Below are positions 15,490 to 21,973 of a DNA stretch of 64,000 nucleotides, in pieces. The notes below the pieces were generated by a model that searched no databases, was not told the origin of the DNA, and worked only from the letters and a program-made list of their open reading frames with translations. The DNA is from Phycisphaerales bacterium (lineage in GTDB: Bacteria > Planctomycetota > Phycisphaerae > Phycisphaerales > UBA1924), in the NCBI GenBank assembly GCA_020849615.1, contig JADLFW010000016.1, forward strand, positions 1-64,000, given 5' to 3'. The stretch's first letter is position 1. Each line of letters opens with the position of its first letter. A program made the translations under genes and the position numbers.

Positions 15490-16665
15490 CTAACGGGGTG
15501 GTTGGCGGTCCCGCTCTCTTTGCCTCTGGTTCTCACGATTGATCCGTTCTACTTCGACCAACTGTTGGCGGAGCCGTTCCTGATCGGCCTTCCGCTTGGC
15601 TTGGGCTACCGCCGGGTCTTCGCCCGGACCAACCAGCCGCGCCCATTCATCGGGTGTGTAAAGACCCTTCGCCCGTTCATCCATGACCATCAAGAGATTG
15701 CGGAGAATGTCCCGGTTCTGTGGGAAGCACAGCCGCGCCATCAACAAGTCGGCTTCCGCGTCCGCCCACTTGCCCGATTCGCGGTAGTACCCGGCGCGCT
15801 GTTGGAGGTACACGCCCAAGGTCTGGCGGGCCGTGAGCGTTGCAAGATCGGAGCCGACTTCCTCCGCCTTCGGCGATACCTTGAAGTCCTTTCGGTACGA
15901 CTCATCGGGTGGCGTGGCGAACGAACCCATGCCGCCTTCGGACGTGCTGCTGGTGGCTTCAAGGTTGAAGCGTTTCTTCCCGTCGTCCCACCGGCACCAC
16001 ATATGGTCCGCCGCAACCACGGCCTTCAACGGCCAACCGAGCCGGCGCGCTACTGCCATGTAGAGGACAGGCATGTTGGAGCACGTCCCGCGCTTGGTGT
16101 CGATGAGGCCGGGCACGAACAAGTCGGCGTGATTGGTCAACTTCACGTCGCGGCTGTAGCCGATGCCGATGCTCGAACCCGCCAGCGCCATCGCCATACC
16201 ACCGGTACGCCAGATATCAGGGTCGGCCTGGTACGCGGGGGAGGTAGCCGCTTCTCCCGGCTCCCGCGCAACGAGAGCCGCACCGATCCGCTCCGCCCAC
16301 CCGTCCACCACCTTCGCGTACTTGGCGAAGTCGATGCCCGCAAGGTCCGGCACGCCCTTCGCCACCACCATGTTCATCACCAGCGGGTCCATCGCCTCCA
16401 ACTCGGCATCGCTCATCGCCACCAAGTCACGGGCGGAGAGTTGCGCGAAGCGGGCGAAGTCGGCATCGGGTGTGGTGCGAACCGGCGCGGGCTTGGCGGG
16501 CGCGGCGCTGGCCGTTCGCATGGGCGTCCCGTTGGGCATGGACGACATGACTACCACGGCCACGAGTGCCGCGAGCGCGAGCACCGCCACCCCGATGTTC
16601 AACCAGAGACGGCGCGGACGTTTCGGTGCGGGGGCTGGTGTCGGCTTGGGGCGGGGCTTCGGCAT
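15490..16665 (-). CDS. Membrane-anchored transglutaminase-like protein
   Basis: A 391-residue protein. A Pro/Lys-rich cytoplasmic start precedes one membrane helix (about residues 20-41). The exported part holds a transglutaminase-like core: Cys195 in RGTCSNMPVLYMAVARRLG, His221 in AADHMWCRW and a third position at FNLEAT (Asn234/Glu236, where Asp is usual). A TPR-like helical region (about 275-330) and a charged tail rich in Arg, Gln and Glu follow. Families of this kind include cysteine proteases and peptide cross-linkers. It lies 108 bp upstream of the RHS-core gene on the same strand, in the cargo block of the element. Whether the catalytic third residue is functional is uncertain. Confidence 0.7.
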   Translation of the reverse strand: MPKPRPKPTPAPAPKRPRRLWLNIGVAVLALAALVAVVVMSSMPNGTPMRTASAAPAKPAPVRTTPDADFARFAQLSARDLVAMSDAELEAMDPLVMNMVVAKGVPDLAGIDFAKYAKVVDGWAERIGAALVAREPGEAATSPAYQADPDIWRTGGMAMALAGSSIGIGYSRDVKLTNHADLFVPGLIDTKRGTCSNMPVLYMAVARRLGWPLKAVVAADHMWCRWDDGKKRFNLEATSSTSEGGMGSFATPPDESYRKDFKVSPKAEEVGSDLATLTARQTLGVYLQQRAGYYRESGKWADAEADLLMARLCFPQNRDILRNLLMVMDERAKGLYTPDEWARLVGPGEDPAVAQAKRKADQERLRQQLVEVERINRENQRQRERDRQPPR

Positions 16666-16715
16666 CGGCGTACAGGATACTCGGCCCCCGTCCGTGGTTG
16701 TTTCCGGGCCAGTGC

Positions 16716-16754
16716 CATTTTCCCGCCATATTCCCGTGAGCCTTTTTCCCGCGA
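16716..16754. repeat. Right cluster of TTTTCCCG arm-type motifs
   Basis: Three plus-strand copies: CATTTTCCCGCC (16716-16726), ATATTCCCGTGA (16728-16739) and TTTTTCCCGCGA (16743-16754). They mirror the left cluster at 5482-5531; the CCCGTGA form occurs once at each end. Likely integrase arm or excisionase sites. Confidence 0.5.
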
Positions 16755-16778
16755 CTTTTCGCTACACCCCGGAAACGA

Positions 16779-16804
16779 AAAAAGCCCTGTAAAACAGGGC
16801 TTTT
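16779..16804 (-). terminator. Element-borne terminator for tRNA-Gly
   Basis: On the minus strand AAAAGCCCTGT-TTT-ACAGGGCTTTT is followed by TTCG. It starts only about 8 bases past the tRNA-Gly 3' end but lies inside the element, so the element supplies a new terminator to the tRNA it inserted behind. The hairpin is symmetric and may also stop rightward transcripts. Confidence 0.8.
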
Positions 16805-16809
16805 CTCAC

Positions 16810-16853
16810 AAAGCGGGCGAGGAGGATCGAACTCCCGACATTCAGCTTGGGAA
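16810..16853. repeat. attR: 44-bp direct repeat within tRNA-Gly
   Basis: Exact copy of 5327-5370. It covers the tRNA-Gly gene from anticodon loop to 3' end, keeping the tRNA whole at this junction. Confidence 0.93.
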
Positions 16854-16883
16854 GCTGACGTTCTACCGCTGAACTACGCCCGC
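16812..16883 (-). tRNA. tRNA-Gly (anticodon CCC)
   Basis: Full 72-nt cloverleaf on the minus strand: acceptor GCGGGCG/CGCCCGC with discriminator T (usual for bacterial Gly), D arm GTTC/GAAC, anticodon stem TCAGC/GCTGA with the loop TTCCCAA, T arm GGGAG/CTCCT with the loop TTCGATC. CCA is not encoded. The 3' 42 nt are supplied by attR of the integrated element and are identical to the copy left at attL, so function should be unchanged. Confidence 0.95.
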
Positions 16884-16893
16884 GGTCGACAAC

Positions 16894-16899
16894 AGTATA
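16894..16899 (-). promoter_or_regulatory. -10 element of tRNA-Gly promoter
   Basis: TATACT on the minus strand, 10 bases upstream of the mature tRNA 5' end, is a good -10 match. I see no convincing -35 at the expected distance. Confidence 0.35.
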
Positions 16900-16972
16900 C
16901 CGCCCTCCGGACCGGCCGCCATCCCCCCTTAGCCCCTCCCCGCGACCCGCCCGCCGCTGCGTATCTTCCTGC

Positions 16973-18055
16973 GTGCCCCGCGTTGCGATCATCGGAGCCG
17001 GGCCCGCAGGCTCCGCCGCCGCCATTTCCCTCGCCCACGCCGGCTTCCAGGTCACCCTTTTCGAGGCCCGCGCTTTTCCGCGCACCAAGGTCTGCGGCGA
17101 GTTCATCAGCCCCTCCGCCACACACCTCCTCGAGTCCCTGCTCCCCACCCCTGCCCTGCTCGCCGCCGGAGCCCGCCCGATCAACACCTTCCATCTGGCA
17201 CTCGGCAGGCAAGAGGTCAAGTGGCGCATGCCCGCCCCCGGATGGGCACTCAGCCGGGCCTCGCTCGACTCCCTCCTCGTCGGCCGCGCTCGCGAGGCGG
17301 GCTGCAACATCATTCAACCCGCCAGCATCCGCGAAGCCCGGTACTCAGCTGACCACGTCAGCATCGAGCTCACAGACGCATCCCGGCACGAGACCGACCT
17401 CATCATCCACGCCGACGGCACTGGCCGCCACGATCCAGCCGGGCCCATCCCGCACGATGCCCGGCTCATCGCCGCCAAGTGCCATTTCCGCGGCACGGGG
17501 CCCGCGCTCAGCGCCGTTTCGATCCGCGCCGCGCCCGGCGCCTACATCGGCACCATCCGCGTCGAGGACGACCTGAACACCTGCGCGCTGGTCGCGCACC
17601 GTGACCTCGTCCGAGCCCATCGCGGCGACTTTAGCGAGCTGCTCGATTCGCTGTGGCTCGGCAGATGCTGGACCGATCGGCCCGAGTGGCTGGCGTGCCC
17701 CCTGCCCCGCTCGGGCTACATCTATTCCGGGCACCCCCGCTCCTTCCGCATCGGAAACGCGGCCGGCGCAGTCGACCCCGTCGGTGGAGAAGGCATCGCC
17801 ACAGCCCTGTGGTCGGGCGCCCGCCTCGCCGAGCTCCTCGTCGAAAGCGGCGCTTCGCACTCCAGCGACCTCGCGGCTGTTCACAGCACCTTCGCACGGG
17901 CCTACCGCCGCCGATTGCTTACTCGCGGGCCCGCTTGCCGCTGCGCAGCCTGGGCGCTTTCCCGCCCGCGTCTGGTGCGCATCGCGTGGCCGCTGCTGCG
18001 CTTCCCCTCGATCTCGATCCGCCCCTGGTACCGCCTGACCGGGAAGCCGGCCTGA
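16973..18055 (+). CDS. FAD-dependent oxidoreductase, geranylgeranyl reductase-like
   Basis: A 360-residue flavoprotein starting with GTG. It opens with the dinucleotide-binding motif VAIIGAGPAGSAAAISLAHAG, has the KVCGEF segment of geranylgeranyl-reductase/monooxygenase-like enzymes near residue 42, and the second FAD motif RIGNAAGAVDPVGGEGIATA near residue 260. Relatives saturate isoprenoid chains or hydroxylate aromatic substrates; the substrate cannot be told from sequence. It stands alone on this strand just outside the element, with a Cys/Arg-rich C-terminal end. Confidence 0.8.
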   Translation: MPRVAIIGAGPAGSAAAISLAHAGFQVTLFEARAFPRTKVCGEFISPSATHLLESLLPTPALLAAGARPINTFHLALGRQEVKWRMPAPGWALSRASLDSLLVGRAREAGCNIIQPASIREARYSADHVSIELTDASRHETDLIIHADGTGRHDPAGPIPHDARLIAAKCHFRGTGPALSAVSIRAAPGAYIGTIRVEDDLNTCALVAHRDLVRAHRGDFSELLDSLWLGRCWTDRPEWLACPLPRSGYIYSGHPRSFRIGNAAGAVDPVGGEGIATALWSGARLAELLVESGASHSSDLAAVHSTFARAYRRRLLTRGPACRCAAWALSRPRLVRIAWPLLRFPSISIRPWYRLTGKPA

Positions 18056-18132
18056 CGCGGACGAGCCTGCGCGACCACCATCCGGGCCGCCCCTCCAACG
18101 CCGGCGTTGGCCAATCGCGACTACGCGGCGAA

Positions 18133-18624
18133 TCAGGCACGCAGCCAAAGCACAAGCACGGTGAAGATCGCTCCGGCGAGCGCAACCGCACTCAAGACCA
18201 TCATCCACACCGGCGCCCTCCTCGGCGGGGGCGCACCACCTGCGGGACGGATCATCCCGAGCCGGACATCCGCGCTGGCGTCGAGCTCAAACTCGCCGCC
18301 GCGGGCCCGGTCCTGAACGATCGCGATGATCAGGTTGGCATCGAACGGCCGCAGCCCGAGCCCGCCGGCGCGGTGCATCAGCCGCTGGCGGCGTTCGGGT
18401 GTCAGGAGCGCCACCAGTCCACCCTGGAGCTGCTGCGCCACTTCCGCAGCGAAGATCACCCTGGCGTCATCGGAGGAGAGATCGGCCGCCGACCGGTTCT
18501 CGGCCTCGACGGCGCGGGTCCGCCGGACGATGCGCTCGTCGCCCTCGGGCAACAGCGCACCCGGCGACGGATCTGCGTCGTTGACGAGCCGCAACGTCGG
18601 GCGTGCAGGCGCGATTCTCGGCAT
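18133..18624 (-). CDS. Hypothetical protein with C-terminal membrane anchor
   Basis: A 163-residue protein with a soluble N-terminal domain (about 1-125, with SSDDARVIFAAEVAQQLQGGL and LTPERRQRLMHRA) and a single C-terminal membrane helix (VWMMVLSAVALAGAIFTVLV) ending in a short basic tail, so the domain probably faces the cytoplasm. No family is recognised. Its start faces the next gene, leaving a shared upstream region of about 50 bp. Confidence 0.65.
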   Translation of the reverse strand: MPRIAPARPTLRLVNDADPSPGALLPEGDERIVRRTRAVEAENRSAADLSSDDARVIFAAEVAQQLQGGLVALLTPERRQRLMHRAGGLGLRPFDANLIIAIVQDRARGGEFELDASADVRLGMIRPAGGAPPPRRAPVWMMVLSAVALAGAIFTVLVLWLRA

Positions 18625-18676
18625 CCTCGGCCAATTCCCAGCACACGGCGTGCCGATGAAGTCTAGGCGGCGAGGG

Positions 18677-19300
18677 ATGGACCCCTACGCCGCGCTAACG
18701 GAGCCTACCCTCCCCCCCATGACGCAGAACGGCGCCACCATCAACCCGATGGAACTCGCGGCCCCCGCCCAGGCGCCGTCGTTCTCGATTCGTCAGCCCC
18801 TTCCTTCGGTCCTTTCTCCCTTCGCCCGCGCCGCCATTCTCGAGCGACTCTCTTTCGCCTCGCGGCGGGGGCGGCTGGCGGGCTTCCAGGCCGGGCCTGG
18901 CCCGTCTGAGTTCCGCGCCACGCTGTTCAGCGAACCCTTCGATCACGAACTTCACGCTCGGATCGACGAGATCCCCGACGGCGGCTCGGTGATCCGCTTC
19001 ACCGCACGAATGTTGCCGAAGGTCCCGGTCATCTTCGCGGTCGTCCTCGTGGCGACGGTCTGGCCCGGCGTCATCCTGACCGACAAGATGATCCCCGGCG
19101 AATGGGGCTGGATCGACACCTGGATGTGGTACATCCCGCTGACCGCCCTGCCCCTGCCCTGGCTGTGGATCAAGTGGATGAAGAAATGCCGGGCCGCCGC
19201 CGGTGTTTCCGCCTACGAGCTGCTTCACAAGCTCGCCGGCGAGCTCGAAGGCAAGGTCGGGGACCCGCCGGCGGCACCAGCATCCGTTCCGCGGGCCTAG
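18677..19300 (+). CDS. Hypothetical membrane protein, two helices
   Basis: A 207-residue protein (ATG at 18677; starts at 18656 and 18719 are also possible). A soluble N-terminal region of about 110 residues precedes two membrane helices (VIFAVVLVATVWPGVIL and WYIPLTALPLPWLWIKW) and a helical cytoplasmic tail (AYELLHKLAGELEGKVGD). The hairpin-plus-tail layout occurs in several small planctomycete-type proteins of unknown function. No named family is recognised. Confidence 0.6.
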   Translation: MDPYAALTEPTLPPMTQNGATINPMELAAPAQAPSFSIRQPLPSVLSPFARAAILERLSFASRRGRLAGFQAGPGPSEFRATLFSEPFDHELHARIDEIPDGGSVIRFTARMLPKVPVIFAVVLVATVWPGVILTDKMIPGEWGWIDTWMWYIPLTALPLPWLWIKWMKKCRAAAGVSAYELLHKLAGELEGKVGDPPAAPASVPRA

Positions 19301-19325
19301 ACGACCACTCGCGCCGCGCCAACCG

Positions 19326-20024
19326 TTGTGCGGGTTGTGGAACAATGATCACATTCTCGAAGTCCTCGTCCGCACCCTCCGGGCCGAGGAACTCCGCCTC
19401 CGCGAAGAACAATCCGTGCACGGACTCGACCGCTGCGCGGAGCTCGCCCTTCACGCCGTGCTCCGCCGCGGGTTCGAGAGTCAGGGATTCGGCGCCTTCC
19501 GGGAGCGCGTGTACCCGTGCGCGGCGGTGCCGCGATCGCGCCTGACCGAGCGCCAGCGGTGCGACCTGGTGCTTACCCGCTCGCCTGCGCTGCCGCCTCT
19601 CGACCCCGATGAGCAGCAGCGTGCCGCCGCCGCATCAGCCGGAACGCTGTTCGCCCACGACGCGCCCCCAGCCCGCTCGGTCGGCTGCCCGCCCGAGGAG
19701 GCGTTTTGGCTTGAACTGAAGCTCGTCGGCCAGTTTGCGTTCAGCCGCGGTGTGCCGGTCCCCAACGCCACCTACACCTCCGAGCTCGTTACCGGCCTTT
19801 CTGCTGACCTCCACAAGCTCGCGGCCGACCCCATGATCCTGCACGGCGCCGCCGCGCTCGTGCTCTTCAACTCCGATGTCGAGATCGCGGACCACGATGT
19901 CCGGGCCCTGCGCGAACGGGCCGCCCGCCGCGGCCCGGCCCGGACGTTTCTTCAGGATGACTTCGAGGTGCTCGACCGGATCGGCAATCGCGTCTGCACC
20001 GTGATCGTCGTGCCGGTGCGATGA
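19326..20024 (+). CDS. Hypothetical protein, possible PD-(D/E)XK nuclease fold
   Basis: A protein of about 232 residues; the start is uncertain (TTG at 19326 or 19335, no ATG or GTG in frame nearby). Features compatible with the PD-(D/E)XK fold are an early helix with acidic residues (LRAEELRLREEQ), RCDLVLT about 80 residues in, and the pair E-x-K in FWLELKLVGQF, followed by helices (YTSELVTGLSADLHKL) and a beta strand (AALVLFNS). These match a core with Asp and ExK in order, but the resemblance is by eye only. No restriction or repair gene is adjacent. Confidence 0.5.
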   Translation: MCGLWNNDHILEVLVRTLRAEELRLREEQSVHGLDRCAELALHAVLRRGFESQGFGAFRERVYPCAAVPRSRLTERQRCDLVLTRSPALPPLDPDEQQRAAAASAGTLFAHDAPPARSVGCPPEEAFWLELKLVGQFAFSRGVPVPNATYTSELVTGLSADLHKLAADPMILHGAAALVLFNSDVEIADHDVRALRERAARRGPARTFLQDDFEVLDRIGNRVCTVIVVPVR

Positions 20025-20041
20025 TCGCCGATGGGATGTTG

Positions 20042-21253
20042 TCAGCCGGCCCGCACAAGCCCGGCAACCTGCTCGATCGCGTCGGCCGCGGAACTCGCCG
20101 CGTGCACCGACCGGAACTTCTCGCGCACGCCGGCGAGGCCTTTGCGCTGCTGATCCGCGGCGCCGGGCTCATCCAGCAGCCTCGCTGCTTCCGCCGCCAC
20201 TTCATCGCCCTGCCCGAAATAGGGCACCAGCTCCGGCACGATGCGGCGCCCCGCGATGAGGTTGGGAAGCGTGAACACGCGCGTTGACACCAGCCAGCTG
20301 CCCAGCAGGAAGCACACCAGGCGGCTCGACTTGTACACGATCACCATGGGCCGTTGCTGCTTGGCCACCTGCAGCGTCACCGTCCCGCTCACCACCAGCG
20401 CCAGCTCGCTCCACCGCACCACCACATCCGTCTGCCCGCACAGGCACGACAGGCTCTCGGGCCAGCCCCCCAGCCCCTCCGCCATGGCCCGCAGCTGCCG
20501 CTCCACCTCGGGCCGGGTCGCCGCCAGCACACCGACCATGCCCGGATGCCGGGCCTGCAGCAGCCGGTAGGCCCGCAGCAGGATCGGGAAGTTCTTGGTT
20601 AACTCGCCGGGCCTCGAGCCCGGCATCAGCGCCACCCTAGGCCCGCCCGCCGGCAACACCGCGGCCCGGCGGTCCAGGTCAGCCAGATCCAGGTCCGCAT
20701 CAAACAGCGGGTGCCCGATGAACCGCGCCGGCACGTTGCGGGCCCTGAACCAGTCCTCCTCGAACGGCAGCAGGCAGAGCACCAGGTCGGTCCGCTTTCG
20801 CAGCTTCCGCACCCGCCACGATGCCCACGCCCACACCTGCGGCGCCACGAGGTGCACGACTTTCATGCCCCGCGCCTTGGCCATCGCGCAGATCGGAAAG
20901 TTCGCGGCGGGCGAATCCACGGGAACATGCATGCTCGCCCGGCCCGAATCGAGCCACGCCGCGATCCGCCGGTTGATCCGTCGGTGCTCCCGGATCTTTT
21001 CGATCCCCGGCAGGCCCATGACGGCGTCATCGCCGGTCCGCTCGATGATCGTGGCCCCGGCCCGCTCCATCTTGGGCCCGCCCCAGGCGTAGATGGGCAG
21101 CCGCGGGTGCCGCTTCCGAAGTTCCGCGATCACCGCGGAGGCGTGATCGTCCCCGCTGGGCTCGAAGGCTGTGAAGAGGATACCGCCGCCCCCATCGCTT
21201 CCAGCGTCGACGCTCGCGGAACGTCCGGGGATCACTGTGGCTACGGCCGACAT
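20042..21253 (-). CDS. lpxB: Lipid-A-disaccharide synthase
   Basis: A 403-residue glycosyltransferase family 19 enzyme that joins UDP-diacylglucosamine and lipid X in lipid A synthesis at the inner membrane. Visible features are FTAFEPSGDDHASAVIAELR near the start (normally AGExSGD), YAWGGPKM, VHLVAPQVWAWASWRVRKLR, the LPFEEDWF segment and PGSRPGE in the nucleotide-binding half. Length is slightly over the usual 380, owing to a short N-terminal lead. It follows the response regulator by 45 bp on the same strand. No other lpx gene is near. Its presence implies an outer membrane with lipid A. Confidence 0.92.
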   Translation of the reverse strand: MSAVATVIPGRSASVDAGSDGGGGILFTAFEPSGDDHASAVIAELRKRHPRLPIYAWGGPKMERAGATIIERTGDDAVMGLPGIEKIREHRRINRRIAAWLDSGRASMHVPVDSPAANFPICAMAKARGMKVVHLVAPQVWAWASWRVRKLRKRTDLVLCLLPFEEDWFRARNVPARFIGHPLFDADLDLADLDRRAAVLPAGGPRVALMPGSRPGELTKNFPILLRAYRLLQARHPGMVGVLAATRPEVERQLRAMAEGLGGWPESLSCLCGQTDVVVRWSELALVVSGTVTLQVAKQQRPMVIVYKSSRLVCFLLGSWLVSTRVFTLPNLIAGRRIVPELVPYFGQGDEVAAEAARLLDEPGAADQQRKGLAGVREKFRSVHAASSAADAIEQVAGLVRAG

Positions 21254-21298
21254 CCCCGCAGTGAAGGGGGCCCGGCACGGCGAGTCAATCCCGCCGGA

Positions 21299-21946
21299 TC
21301 AGAACCCCGCCGTCCCCAGCCACACCGACGGCCGCTGCCCCAGCGCCCCCGCGATCGACAGGAGCGACTCGATGCTCGGCAGGTGCGCGCCCCGCTCGAT
21401 CGAGCTCAGCTGCGAAACACTGATCCCCGACGACTCCGACAGGTCCTTCAGCGTCCAGCCCCGGTCGGTCCGGGCCAGGCGGATCTGCCGCCCCAGTTCG
21501 TGCCGCAGCCGGTCCTGGGGACGCTGCCCCAGCCCGAACGCCGCCGCGGCCTGCGCCAGGCACCGCTGCAGCTCCTCGATCGAGAACGGCTTGGCGAGGT
21601 AGTCAAACACATCCTGCTTGAACGTCTGCCGCATGCTGTCCAGCGATGGATAGCCCGTGATCACGATCACGCACAGCTTCGACCACCGCCGGCGGATCTC
21701 GCTCAGAACGCCCTCACCCCCCGCCACCCCCATCTTGATGTCCAGCAGCACGACATCCGGCAGCCTCGATTCGCACAGCCCGAAGCACTCGGCCGGGGTT
21801 GCGGCCGTCCGCACCTCGTGCCCTTCCGACTCCAGCACGGTCCTGATGTACTCGCGGAAGTCCGGATCATCATCCAGCGAGACGATCGATAGCGCGGGCG
21901 TGCCCGCCTGTTCGGCCCCCACGGGTTCTGTGGTTGATTCGGCCAT
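21299..21946 (-). CDS. Response regulator with XRE-type HTH output
   Basis: A 215-residue protein: receiver domain (about 18-140) with acidic DDD at 25-27, phosphoacceptor Asp69 in VVLLDIKMG, Thr in VIVITGYPS and Lys in YLAKPFS; then a Cro/C1-type helix-turn-helix (about 148-205) with IRLARTDRGWTLKDLSESSG, SVSQLSSIERGAHLPSIESLLSIAGAL. Receiver domains usually carry OmpR, NarL or Fis outputs; the XRE output is uncommon. It lies 27 bp after the histidine kinase gene and is surely its partner. Targets are unknown; lpxB follows in the same run. Confidence 0.88.
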   Translation of the reverse strand: MAESTTEPVGAEQAGTPALSIVSLDDDPDFREYIRTVLESEGHEVRTAATPAECFGLCESRLPDVVLLDIKMGVAGGEGVLSEIRRRWSKLCVIVITGYPSLDSMRQTFKQDVFDYLAKPFSIEELQRCLAQAAAAFGLGQRPQDRLRHELGRQIRLARTDRGWTLKDLSESSGISVSQLSSIERGAHLPSIESLLSIAGALGQRPSVWLGTAGF

Positions 21947-21973
21947 TCCGTGTTCCTTTGCAGCCCCCGTCGG

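Larger units (their letters stand above)
5327..16853. mobile_element. Integrated tRNA-Gly island (satellite-like)
   Basis: An element of about 11.5 kb bounded by an exact 44-bp direct repeat (5327-5370 and 16810-16853) that corresponds to the tRNA-Gly gene from its anticodon loop to its 3' end plus two bases. A complete tyrosine recombinase lies just inside the left repeat, and clustered TTTTCCCG motifs lie just inside both ends. The core, transcribed rightwards, holds integrase, HTH protein, primase-helicase, a repeat-rich gap, a TerS-like gene and small coupled genes. A leftward cargo block (RHS-core protein, ACP-like protein, transglutaminase-like protein) fills the right end. No capsid, tail, large terminase, relaxase or type IV secretion gene is visible. 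Satellite status is inference; integration itself is seen directly. Confidence 0.9.
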
